Source: Kuafuiihalomonas sp039024635
Lineage (GTDB): Bacteria; Myxococcota; Kuafuiibacteriia; Kuafuiibacteriales; Kuafuiibacteriaceae
Length of the DNA stretch: 64,000 nt
NCBI GenBank assembly: GCA_039024635.1
Contig: JBCCQA010000024.1
Coordinates: 1-64,000, forward strand
Direction: 5' to 3'
Part shown: positions 17,180 through 25,446 of the stretch, one piece after another
Position numbering within the stretch: the stretch's first letter is position 1
Layout: every line of letters starts with the position of its first letter
Made by a program: the position numbers and the translations under genes
The notes under the pieces: model-generated
What the model saw: the letters and a program-made list of their open reading frames with translations, nothing else
Databases searched by the model: none
Told to the model about the DNA's origin: nothing

Positions 17180-18565
17180 TTACGGCCTCGACGCCAGACT
17201 GGGGTCGAGCTCGACGCCTAGGGCCCGGGAGAGCTCGGCGACGGCCATATTGTAGTCCATGACCGCGCGAGCGTAGCCGGTCGCGGCTTGGGCATAGTCG
17301 CCCAAGGACTCCATGATCTCTTGGGGTGCGCCGAGACCGATCTCGTTGTTCGCCAGCGCTAGGAAGGAGAGGGCGCGGCCGTTGCGCCTGGCCTTTCGGG
17401 CCAGCTTCAAGAGTTCGCCCTTTTCTTCGTAGGCGAGAAGGGCTCGCTCGATGGCGAGGGGGACGCCGGTCCGGGCTCGCGCCAGTTTGGCTTCGACTTC
17501 AGCCGCCCGAGCGCGGGCGATCTTCAGCTCGGCGTCGTGCTTGCCGAAGTCCACGTCCCAATTGAGGCCGAGCACGGGTCCGGCCCGGATGATATTGAAG
17601 GGGTCGAACAGAAATTGATTGGTGAGGTCGTCTCGTCCCGGTGCCCAAGCCGCCTGGACGAAGAAGCTCGCGAAGAGATCGGGACGAAAGTTGGCCTTGG
17701 CACGGTCCACGTCACGAGCGCGAGCTTCGGCCCCCAGTTGGGCCGCTCGGACGGCAGGCAGGGCGTCAATGGGCTGGCGGACCTGTTCGGGCCGAAGAGC
17801 CGTCTTCACGGGTCGGAGCCTGCCTTCGGGTGCGACGGAGGAGGTCAAAGCCTGTCCAGTCGCCCGCCGAAAAGCGAAGAGTGCTTCCTCGCTGCGCTTG
17901 TGGAGGCCCACCAGCTGTTGCCGGGTTCGAGTCAGGCCAAGCTCCAGACGGATGAGCTTGTCCTGGGTGAGCCGCCCTGCCTCGACCGCTTCGCGGGCTC
18001 GGCTGCTGGCGGTGGCGAAAGCCTCTTCGACGTCCTTCAAGACCCGCTCGATCTCCTGGGTCAGCTGGTAGCCGTAGTAGATGCGCTTGACCTCTAGCTC
18101 GACCTGACCCACCTGGCGCTCGAGCTCTGCCGCTTCGGCTTCGATACCGAGCTCTGCTGCTTGGAGGCCGTTCTGTATCTTTCCGAAGGTGAGAAGGGGC
18201 TGATTCACCCGTAGCTCGGCCCGGAGGAAGAAGTTCAGATCGTTGAAGAGGTCGTTGACGTCGTCGTCGGAGAAGAGCGGGGCGAGCTCCTGGGGCAGAC
18301 CATCGGGCACGTCGCCCACCTGAGCTCCGTTGACGACGCCGAACACCGTGGTCAGCTCACCCTGGGGAAGACGGCCGTTCCTCGCTCGCAAACGGCGCGC
18401 CTCTGCCAGCTGGACCCGGGCTCGCTGAGGCCCGAGGTCGGGGTGGGCTTCTCTGGCCTTGACCAGTGCTTTGCTCAAGGGAATCGGCTGGAGTGCTTGC
18501 GCGCGGGCGTTGAATGCCGTCCCCATCAGCAGCGTCCAAAGAAAGAGTCTGCTCGGGATTTCCAT
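17180..18565 (-). CDS. TolC-family outer membrane efflux protein
   Basis: About 461 residues: a signal peptide (LFLWTLLMGTAFNARAQA) and two outer-membrane-efflux-protein repeats rich in long helices, with the recurring LNWDVDFGKHDAELKIARAR and AELRVNQPLLTFGKIQNG phrases of TolC relatives. It would form the outer membrane duct of a tripartite pump. Two adjacent ATGs (18568, 18565) precede the signal peptide, and the divergent MlaC-like gene starts at 18567, so the two starts touch. Upstream in-frame codons lie antisense to that gene and do not look like a leader. No inner membrane pump or adaptor is adjacent. Confidence 0.82.
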   Translation of the reverse strand: MEIPSRLFLWTLLMGTAFNARAQALQPIPLSKALVKAREAHPDLGPQRARVQLAEARRLRARNGRLPQGELTTVFGVVNGAQVGDVPDGLPQELAPLFSDDDVNDLFNDLNFFLRAELRVNQPLLTFGKIQNGLQAAELGIEAEAAELERQVGQVELEVKRIYYGYQLTQEIERVLKDVEEAFATASSRAREAVEAGRLTQDKLIRLELGLTRTRQQLVGLHKRSEEALFAFRRATGQALTSSVAPEGRLRPVKTALRPEQVRQPIDALPAVRAAQLGAEARARDVDRAKANFRPDLFASFFVQAAWAPGRDDLTNQFLFDPFNIIRAGPVLGLNWDVDFGKHDAELKIARARAAEVEAKLARARTGVPLAIERALLAYEEKGELLKLARKARRNGRALSFLALANNEIGLGAPQEIMESLGDYAQAATGYARAVMDYNMAVAELSRALGVELDPSLASRP

Positions 18566-18566
18566 C

Positions 18567-19139
18567 ATGCGTATCGATCTCAAGGTCTTCGTCCTCCCAT
18601 TCATCCTGCTGAACGCTCCGGCCACCACCCAGGCGTCCGAGCCCGTGGCCGTCGTCCGAAGCCTCGTCAGTCTGGTCAAGTCATTCGAGGGGGCTTCGGC
18701 CTCGGATCGCAGAGTCGCGGCCGCGAAGATTCACGGACTGCTCGACATCGAGGGTCTGGCCCAACGCTCCCTCCTCGAGGTTTGGGGGAAGCTGAATGCA
18801 TCGAAGCAAAGCTCCTTCGTGGCCCTTTTTCGAGAGCTTCTGGCCAAGGTCGCCTATCCCCAGTCGGCCAAGTTCTTCAAGAGTTTGGAGCTGGAATACG
18901 AAGACGCGGGAAGCCTCGGCGACAAGCACAACGTGCTGTTGAGCGTGACCCACCCGGACGAAGGCCTCATCGAAATAGAGTTCCTCATCGAGCCCAAGAG
19001 TCAAAAAGTGCATGACATCTCCATCGACGGGGTCAGCCTCGCTTTGGACATCCGGGCCCAGATGCAGAAAATCGTTGCTGAAGAGAGCTTCGAAGCCCTC
19101 GAGGTCAAGATGAAGAAGAGGATTGTGGACGCCGGATGA
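18567..19139 (+). CDS. MlaC/HpnM-like (Ttg2D) periplasmic phospholipid-binding protein
   Basis: A 190-residue exported protein: signal peptide MRIDLKVFVLPFILLNAP..., then the all-in-one MlaC domain with the SFVALFRELLAKVAYPQ stretch and a C-terminal half (VHDISIDGVSLALDIRAQM) matching Ttg2D/MlaC. MlaC shuttles phospholipid between membranes; the HpnM branch of the same family is hopanoid-associated, which fits the hopanoid genes 15 kb away, but branch assignment needs a tree. No mlaD/E/F genes are adjacent. Confidence 0.72.
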   Translation: MRIDLKVFVLPFILLNAPATTQASEPVAVVRSLVSLVKSFEGASASDRRVAAAKIHGLLDIEGLAQRSLLEVWGKLNASKQSSFVALFRELLAKVAYPQSAKFFKSLELEYEDAGSLGDKHNVLLSVTHPDEGLIEIEFLIEPKSQKVHDISIDGVSLALDIRAQMQKIVAEESFEALEVKMKKRIVDAG

Positions 19140-19359
19140 GGGGCGCCGCAAGAGCGCCGGCGGCAGCCCGATTCAGATCCTCTCGTGTCGCCCGGGATGG
19201 CTCACGGGTCCCGCCCGTCGATGGAAACCATCGCCTTGCGATGGGTGAGTGGGTCGAGCCCTTCAGGGGACACGCCGACGGGCTGCTCCATGGCTCGGAG
19301 AAGGGCGACGACCTCGGTCGCGGACGGAAAAAGGAGAAACGACGCGTCGCATGGGCGCG

Positions 19360-20253
19360 CTAGAGCCCGAAGGCGTCGAGAGCTCTTTGGGCGATGAGCT
19401 CGCCTTGCTCCTGAACGAAGTGGCCGCCCTCATGGACCTCCATCGGGTCAGGACATCCTCGGATCATGGACTTCATGAACATCATCACTTCGGGGCCAAG
19501 GATCTTGTCCTTCATGCCAATGGCCATGAAACTCGTTCCCTTCCAGTCCCGGCTCCAGAACTCGGCCGCGGTCTTGGAGACCGCAATCCCCTCGGCATCC
19601 GGCGTCTGGGCCACCAACTCCGGGAAGCGCCGCACGCCCGCTTTGAATCGCCGATCCGGAAAGGGGGCAGAATAGGCGGCGGCCTCGGCGGCCGAGAGTT
19701 CGGGCGCGTACCTCTGCATGACCGCCTCCACGGGAACGTCGGGGGACTTGGCGATGAAGGCGCGCCATTTCTCGAAGGCCTCGTTCTTGACCGGGCCGAG
19801 CATGAGGCCCGTGTTCATGATCAGCAGTCGCTTGAAGCGGTTCGGCATGGCCATGGGCAAAGTCAGACCCAAGACACCCCCCCAATCCTGACAGACGAGC
19901 GTGATGTTGTTCAGATCCAGGCGCCGGATGAGCGCCAGCATGTAGTCCCGATGGAAGTGGTAGGTGTAGGCGTCGTCCTCGACGGGCTTATCCGAGCGCC
20001 CGAAGCCAAGCCAATCCGGTGCGATGACGCGGATGCCTCGAGCGACGAAGACCGGTATCATCTTGCGATACAGGTAGCTCCATGTCGGCTGACCGTGCAG
20101 GCACAGAAAGGTCTCCTCCGCATCTCGTGGGCCTTCATCGAGGTAGTGTCCTCGAAGACCTTGGTAGCCCGGGAGATCTTCTACGTAGTGGGGTTCAAAA
20201 GGGAAGTTGGGTAGGTCGAGGAATCGTTCATCTGGGGTTCTGAGTTTTTCCAT
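19360..20253 (-). CDS. dhmA: haloalkane dehalogenase
   Basis: A 297-residue alpha/beta hydrolase. The nucleophile is D123 in CQDWGGVLGL with the halide-binding W124, the oxyanion region is HGQPTWSY (53-60), the acid is D249 and the base H278 (EGGHFVQE). Spacing matches haloalkane dehalogenase subfamily I (DhlA Asp124/Asp260/His289). It hydrolyses C-halogen bonds of haloalkanes to alcohol plus halide. The gene follows an MDR oxidoreductase by 2 bases on the same strand, the pair facing a TetR regulator. Confidence 0.86.
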   Translation of the reverse strand: MEKLRTPDERFLDLPNFPFEPHYVEDLPGYQGLRGHYLDEGPRDAEETFLCLHGQPTWSYLYRKMIPVFVARGIRVIAPDWLGFGRSDKPVEDDAYTYHFHRDYMLALIRRLDLNNITLVCQDWGGVLGLTLPMAMPNRFKRLLIMNTGLMLGPVKNEAFEKWRAFIAKSPDVPVEAVMQRYAPELSAAEAAAYSAPFPDRRFKAGVRRFPELVAQTPDAEGIAVSKTAAEFWSRDWKGTSFMAIGMKDKILGPEVMMFMKSMIRGCPDPMEVHEGGHFVQEQGELIAQRALDAFGL

Positions 20254-20255
20254 GG

Positions 20256-21203
20256 CTATTCTCCTTCTGCGATACGCACGACGATGCGTCCTCGCTTCGA
20301 GCTTTGGGTCATTCGATCGAACGCAATCCTGAAGTCTTCAAAGGCATGAACGGAATCGACAATAACGTCGAGGCTTCCGTCGACGACGGATTGCGCGAGC
20401 TGCTGGGCGACCTCTCCGTCTCCGTGGGGGATCCAGAGGTTCGCGGAGCGTTCACCGGAACGAGCGCCGGGAGTAAAGTCGACGCCTGCCTTTAGAGGCT
20501 CGGAAGGCATGAATCGGCCCTTTGGGCTGAGCAAGTGTTCGACGTCGTCGAAACGCATCTTGGTGCTGAGGTCGAAGATCACGTCGAACTCGAGGCCGCT
20601 CTTTCGGACGTCGGTCTTCGTGTAGTCGAGGACCTCGTGGGCGCCGAGGCCGTGGAGGAAGCTGTCCTGTCCGGGTCCAGCCACAGCCGTCACGTGGAGC
20701 TGGAGCCGTTTCGCCGCAATCTGTACGGCAAAGACACCGAGCCCTCCCGAGGCGCCGCTGATGAGTACCCGTTCTCCCTCGCGCGCGAGGGCGACGTCTC
20801 GCAGTCCGACCAGGGAGGTCTGGCCTCCCAGAGGAAGAGCGGCCGCTTCTTCAAAGCTCACTAAGGCCGGCTTGCGCGCTACGAAGGCCTCCTCGATGAC
20901 CAACTGTGCCTGATGGGTCTTTTCTCCTTGGAGGAGATCGACATAGCCGAAGACCTCCGCCCCCTCCTCGAAGCTCTGTCCGGTGCTCCTCACGATGCCC
21001 GAGAACTCCAGGCCGGTCCGAGGCAGCTCGAGGCGACCATGGGATCGCAAGAGTTCATCGTAGGTTCCGTCCGCCATCTCCAGGTCGGTCGGGTTGACCG
21101 AGGCACACAGGACCTCGACCCGGACCTGACCCGGCCCCGGCGTTGGGACCGGTAGATCGTCCACCAACTGGAGCTGGCCCGAGCGAACGACGAGCCCTTT
21201 CAC
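20256..21203 (-). CDS. MDR-family NADPH:quinone/zinc-type oxidoreductase
   Basis: A 315-residue medium-chain dehydrogenase/reductase. The GroES-like N-terminal half (PTDLEMADGTYDE, RTGLEFSGIV) is followed by the nucleotide-binding motif ISGASGGLGVFAVQIA. Zinc-binding cysteines are not evident, so it reads as a quinone oxidoreductase-like enzyme without zinc. It could process the alcohol or aldehyde product of the downstream haloalkane dehalogenase, with which it forms a two-gene operon; that role is inferred from position. Confidence 0.83.
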   Translation of the reverse strand: MKGLVVRSGQLQLVDDLPVPTPGPGQVRVEVLCASVNPTDLEMADGTYDELLRSHGRLELPRTGLEFSGIVRSTGQSFEEGAEVFGYVDLLQGEKTHQAQLVIEEAFVARKPALVSFEEAAALPLGGQTSLVGLRDVALAREGERVLISGASGGLGVFAVQIAAKRLQLHVTAVAGPGQDSFLHGLGAHEVLDYTKTDVRKSGLEFDVIFDLSTKMRFDDVEHLLSPKGRFMPSEPLKAGVDFTPGARSGERSANLWIPHGDGEVAQQLAQSVVDGSLDVIVDSVHAFEDFRIAFDRMTQSSKRGRIVVRIAEGE

Positions 21204-21229
21204 GGCCGCCCTCGTCTTTCATTGACCAT

Positions 21230-21253
21230 CAATTAGGTCAACTGACCTAATTG
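21230..21253. promoter_or_regulatory. perfect 24-bp palindromic operator (TetR site candidate)
   Basis: Arms CAATTAGGTCA and TGACCTAATTG are exact inverted repeats separated by AC, in the 103-base gap between the TetR gene and the divergent oxidoreductase/dehalogenase operon. TTGACC at 21223 overlaps the left side like a -35 element. The symmetry, length and position are those of a TetR dimer operator controlling both directions. Confidence 0.8.
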
Positions 21254-21306
21254 CTGGCCTTCGTCAAGAGGCGCTCGCAAGCAGCCGTGCTAGGACCAAG
21301 ACAGTC

Positions 21307-21882
21307 ATGGCCACCACCCGTTCCGCCAAGGCCACTCGCGTCGTGGAGGCGGGGCTCGACATCCTGCGGGACGAGGGGGACCGGGCCCTGACCATGCGCG
21401 GGGTCGCGAACCGGCTGGGTATGAGCCTGAGCAACGTGCAGTACTACTTTCCGGACAAGGACAGTCTGCTCTGCGAGATGGTCGCTCATTACATGAAGGC
21501 CTGCGGCGATGAGTTCGATCGGCTCACGGATCGGATCGAGGCCAAGTCTCTTCGGGAACGACGACGAGCCTTGCTCATGGCCATGCTGGCTCACGGTCAC
21601 GAGATGACGGAGATGTGCAGGATCTTCCGAGAGGTCTGGGCGATATCCGGACGCAGTGAGCGGGTCGCCGACACTCTTCGCGCCTACTACGCTCGATTCA
21701 CGAAGCTTCTGACGGGGTCACTGCTAGCACCGGGTACCGATTCCGACATCCACCGACGACTTGCGCTCCTGTTGCTCCCCTACGTCGAAGGCTATTCCAT
21801 CGTGGGGGACGCCGTGGGGCAGGACCAAACGGAAGCGGTTGAACTCTTGCTCCAGCTGATGGAGGGCCTCGACGAGGCCTAG
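21307..21882 (+). CDS. TetR-family transcriptional regulator
   Basis: A 191-residue regulator. The N-terminal helix-turn-helix is clear (LTMRGVANRLGMSLSNVQYY, about residues 29-48), followed by an all-helical ligand and dimer domain. It is divergent from the oxidoreductase/dehalogenase pair across a perfect palindrome, so it probably represses that pair and itself, released by a ligand such as a haloalkane, alcohol or aldehyde. The ligand cannot be read from sequence. Confidence 0.9.
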   Translation: MATTRSAKATRVVEAGLDILRDEGDRALTMRGVANRLGMSLSNVQYYFPDKDSLLCEMVAHYMKACGDEFDRLTDRIEAKSLRERRRALLMAMLAHGHEMTEMCRIFREVWAISGRSERVADTLRAYYARFTKLLTGSLLAPGTDSDIHRRLALLLLPYVEGYSIVGDAVGQDQTEAVELLLQLMEGLDEA

Positions 21883-21905
21883 CTGGGCCCAGGAAGAGTC
21901 CCGCC

Positions 21906-24575
21906 TCAGCTTCGTGGGTCGGTTTGGGCAAGCAGAGGGGCGAGAACGAGGACGGCCGCGATGAGGTTGGCGGCTACGCCCACGGCCAGGAGCAGGCCGA
22001 TGCTCTGGATGCCCTGGTGCCGGGCAATGGCCAGTGAACCGAAGCCGGCCATCGTCGTCAGGCCCGATACGACTACTGCGCGTCCCGTACTGCCGTGGAC
22101 CAAAGCCAGCCCACCTTCGCCGTCCTCCACGAATCGATGCGTCATGTGCACCCCAATGTCGATGCCGATGCCGATCATGAGGGGAAGGATGACCAAGTTG
22201 GCCAAATTGAACTGCAGTCCCGAGAGGAACATGACCCCGCAAGTCCACAGTCCTCCAAGCAAGAGCGGGCTGAGTGCGACCATCATGAGTCGAGGGCTGC
22301 GTAGGTCTAGCCACAGCAAGACGAGTACGACTAAGAGGCTGTAGAGACCGCCTTGGAGATAGCCTCGCAGCATCAGCTTGGAAGACTCCTGAGCCTGGAC
22401 TGGGATGCCTGTGACCTCGGGATCGATGACCCTGAGGGCCCGGATGAATTCGGCTCGGGTATCGGGCTCCCAGATGTTCACCGTGGGCCGGATACGAAGT
22501 AGGTATCGACCGTCCTTGCCCCGATAGGCTTGGCGCAGCGCCTCGGGCAGCACCTCTTCGGTCATGGGCAGTGGGCGGATACCTGCGCGAAGAGTCTGTA
22601 CTTCGTCGCCGAGGTTCCTCACCAGACGAGACTCGAAGTCGTTCAGCGCGTCCGCTTTGGCTACGTTCAGACCTTCGAGTACCGCGTCGATCCTCTGACG
22701 TGCCTCGGCGAGCGCGCTTTGCTCCGGGCGCCGTCCATCACCCCAGGTTTCCTCCTTCTCGGGCCGCAGTTTGAATCGGAGCTTCTCCAGTCGCTTCTTC
22801 AGTCGGTCGATTCGGCTCGGTCCAGCTGGAGTCCCGACCCGGAGAGGCTCGACGAGTGGGGCCAATGCTCGCGCTCGTTCGGCCCGCCGCTCTTGGTCGG
22901 GGGGAATGAGTCGGGCCATGGACTCCACTTCGGCCACCGTCGGCAATGCCTCCAACTGGGCCGAGCGAAGTCGCGCTTCGGCCAGATCTTTGGCCACCGA
23001 GACGGCGAAGGCGCTTCCCTGGCCCTCCAGCTCGACGAGCTCCAGCTCCAAGTCGACCGCCTCCACGCCCTCGGCCTGGAGGTTGAGCAGGTTGGCGTCG
23101 AAGCGAAGAAAAGGAAGCGTACTGCCTGCAGCCACGGTCACAAGGGCCGTCGCCGTGAGCAACCCTCCTCGCTGGACGTAGAGTCTCGGGATCAAAGGGA
23201 GTCGCCAAGTACGCATCGACTTCGGGCGCCGACCAGCTAGGGTCAGGAGGGCCGGCAGCACGGTGATGGAGGCGAGCAAGCAGCACAGGACGCCACTCCC
23301 TGCGATGACCCCAAGCTCGGCGATCCCCAAAAAGTCCGACAGACCGACGCTGTAGAAGGCGAGGGCGGTCGTCAGGGCGCCTGCGACGTTGCCAGGACCG
23401 CTCAGCAAGACTGCTTGCCGAACGGAGGCTTCGATCGATGGTTCTTTCGAGTCTTCGTAGCGGGCGACGACGTGGATCCCAAAGTCGATCCCGAGGCCCA
23501 CCAGAATCGACGTGAAGCCGACCGAGAGCACGGTAAGGTGACCGACCAACCAGGTCGTGGTGCCAGCCGACCAGGCGATTCCGAACAGTAGGGCCACCAA
23601 CGCAAGTATGGGGTTTGCGACTCGCCCAAAGGCCGACCCGAAGATAAGCGCCACCCCCAGCAACGCGAGTAGGCCGGCTCTTCGGGTGTCTCGCACCGTG
23701 GCCCTGAGTTCGGCCGCGTTGATCGCGCGCTGCCCGGTGATGCCGGCCTCCACGGTCGGAAAGCGCGCTGATTGAACGGCGAAGCTCGACTCTAGAAAGT
23801 CGATGGCTATCCGGTCTGCCCCTAGCTTTGGCGTGGCCAGGATGAAGCCCAGGCGTCCGTCCTTGGACTCCAGATATTCCGCGCTCCTTCGACCACCCCC
23901 GGGGCCGAACATTCGAGACCACAGCGCCGCATCTCCAAGTTCGCCGGCCAGCTCCGCCTCCATCCCTTCTAGCAGTCCGTTGAGGAAGCTCAGATCGACG
24001 GGCGCTTGGGCTTCGTCTTCAGAGGCGGTCTCGAACAAACCAGACACTACGTTCGAGACCAAGGCCTGGCTGGTCGCTCGGTCTACGAAGCGAAGGGTGG
24101 CTTCGAGCGAAGGTCGAGCCGTCAGGCGCTGAAGCTCTAGGCTCCGTCTCTTCAGCTCCGCCTCGAGTTCCTCATGGGCAGCTTCGTCGAAGAAGAGGAG
24201 GCTCCGCCTTCGAAGGGGCTCAGGGTCCAGCCCGCAGAAGACCTGGTCGAAGAGCTCGACCTCGGGGCGAGCAACCGCGCAGATCGCGTCCACGAAGCCT
24301 CGTCGAGCCTCCCGAGGTCCCCGAAGGACGACGATCAAGTCTCGCGTACCGGAGAAGTTGGCGCGGTAGGCCTCGAAACGCTCGTTCCAGTCTCTTCCCT
24401 CTCGGATGAGGTCGTTTCGATCGGTTCGAACCTCCAGCGAAAGGACGGCCGAGGCCACGCCGATGGCAGCGAAGAGGAGGGCGATAAGAAGAACGAGGAC
24501 CGGGCTGCGAGTGGAGACGCGAGCAGTCTCCTCCAGGATGCTGTCCCGAGCGCGCTCGAAGAGGGAGGGCCGCAT
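21906..24575 (-). CDS. RND/MMPL-family exporter (HpnN-like)
   Basis: An 889-residue protein with the MMPL architecture: an N-terminal helix, a large periplasmic domain, a six-helix bundle ending near residue 450 (IDFGIHVVARYEDSK), a second periplasmic domain, and a second bundle with IGIGIDIGVHMTHRFVEDGE. The paired IDxGxH motifs in both halves are the proton-relay type seen in hydrophobe exporters of this family, including HpnN, which exports hopanoids. With hopanoid genes in the same window an HpnN-like role is plausible, but lipid RND pumps look alike. It is 5 bases downstream of the TatT-like gene. Confidence 0.74.
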   Translation of the reverse strand: MRPSLFERARDSILEETARVSTRSPVLVLLIALLFAAIGVASAVLSLEVRTDRNDLIREGRDWNERFEAYRANFSGTRDLIVVLRGPREARRGFVDAICAVARPEVELFDQVFCGLDPEPLRRRSLLFFDEAAHEELEAELKRRSLELQRLTARPSLEATLRFVDRATSQALVSNVVSGLFETASEDEAQAPVDLSFLNGLLEGMEAELAGELGDAALWSRMFGPGGGRRSAEYLESKDGRLGFILATPKLGADRIAIDFLESSFAVQSARFPTVEAGITGQRAINAAELRATVRDTRRAGLLALLGVALIFGSAFGRVANPILALVALLFGIAWSAGTTTWLVGHLTVLSVGFTSILVGLGIDFGIHVVARYEDSKEPSIEASVRQAVLLSGPGNVAGALTTALAFYSVGLSDFLGIAELGVIAGSGVLCCLLASITVLPALLTLAGRRPKSMRTWRLPLIPRLYVQRGGLLTATALVTVAAGSTLPFLRFDANLLNLQAEGVEAVDLELELVELEGQGSAFAVSVAKDLAEARLRSAQLEALPTVAEVESMARLIPPDQERRAERARALAPLVEPLRVGTPAGPSRIDRLKKRLEKLRFKLRPEKEETWGDGRRPEQSALAEARQRIDAVLEGLNVAKADALNDFESRLVRNLGDEVQTLRAGIRPLPMTEEVLPEALRQAYRGKDGRYLLRIRPTVNIWEPDTRAEFIRALRVIDPEVTGIPVQAQESSKLMLRGYLQGGLYSLLVVLVLLWLDLRSPRLMMVALSPLLLGGLWTCGVMFLSGLQFNLANLVILPLMIGIGIDIGVHMTHRFVEDGEGGLALVHGSTGRAVVVSGLTTMAGFGSLAIARHQGIQSIGLLLAVGVAANLIAAVLVLAPLLAQTDPRS

Positions 24576-24580
24576 GGGCT

Positions 24581-25360
24581 TCAGTCGAGATCCTCTAGGA
24601 GCTCTTGGGCTCGGCGCTTCGCCCGCGCCTGCTCGGGCTCGTCACCGGGGAAGGCATTGAGAGGGGCGTTGAGACCTCGCCGTAGGAGTGTCGGGATTCG
24701 TTCTCGTGACTGTCCAGAGTCCAGCGCGACCCGAGCCAGCACCACCGCATTGCCTGCGAACTCGGGCGCGAGCTGCATGGCCCGAACCGCGTGCTGAAAG
24801 GCCGCCTTCTTGTCCCCTCGAAGAAAGCTAGGCGCCTTGGCTTTGTATAGGGCCAAGGCACGGTGGGCGGCCCCGTGGAACACGGTTTCATCCAGGCTAA
24901 CGACTCGCATCAAACTGTCGTGAAAGCGCACCGCCGCCCCGGGACGCTCGAAGACGGAGAGAGTATTGATGAGACGACCATAGCTGACAGTGGTCCAGAA
25001 CAGGACCTCGGCCGCGTCCTTCGGAAGGCTCCCGTTGGGGAGCTTGGCCAAGGTCTTGAAATCTGCCACCGGCCGGCCGGCCGCCTGCGAGAGAATGGTC
25101 AGCCCCTCCTTCACGGAGCGGCGAAGCAAAGAGGGTCTTCGCTCTTCGTCCAGGTATTGGGCGGCTAAGAAGTGTTCGGCTTGGAGCAGCGCCGCGGACA
25201 GGGCAAGGTCCGCGTCCTCGGTTTGGAGCGATCGAAGGACCCGAATGGCCGCCCGCGTCCGTTCTTCCGACAGCCTGGTCGCCATCACCGACTCCAAGGC
25301 ATCGGTGTGCTGAGCGGCCAGGGAACCCAAACAGAGGATGAAGGCGACGGCGACGTTCAT
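24581..25360 (-). CDS. TatT-like TPR protein (TRAP T-component family)
   Basis: A 259-residue exported helical-repeat protein. The N-terminal 20 residues are a signal (VAVAFILCLGSLAAQHTDA). The body matches the TRAP T-component (TatT) pattern: AEVLFWTTVSYGRLI, VSLDETVFHGAAHRALALY, KKAAFQHAVRAMQLAP and a RRAQELLEDLD end. TatT trimers are periplasmic TPR proteins that bind a hydrophobic ligand or partner. No TRAP permease is nearby; instead the gene precedes an RND exporter by 5 bases, and an AGAGAGG ribosome site sits before the ATG. Confidence 0.72.
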   Translation of the reverse strand: MNVAVAFILCLGSLAAQHTDALESVMATRLSEERTRAAIRVLRSLQTEDADLALSAALLQAEHFLAAQYLDEERRPSLLRRSVKEGLTILSQAAGRPVADFKTLAKLPNGSLPKDAAEVLFWTTVSYGRLINTLSVFERPGAAVRFHDSLMRVVSLDETVFHGAAHRALALYKAKAPSFLRGDKKAAFQHAVRAMQLAPEFAGNAVVLARVALDSGQSRERIPTLLRRGLNAPLNAFPGDEPEQARAKRRAQELLEDLD

Positions 25361-25446
25361 GGGGACCTCTCTGTGGGCTTGGCCGATCGAAGACTGAAGC
25401 GAAAGCGGGCTGTGGACCAGTCCAAGTCCCCATCCCTTCAGGGAAT

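Noticed and set aside
19202..19291. 29-codon minus-strand frame (begins MEQPVGVSPEGLDP) in the gap after the MlaC-like gene.
   Set aside because: The codons look plausible but there is no ribosome site or known family, and the frame continues upstream into the dehalogenase tail without a clean start. Left unannotated; the rest of the 220-base gap shows nothing.
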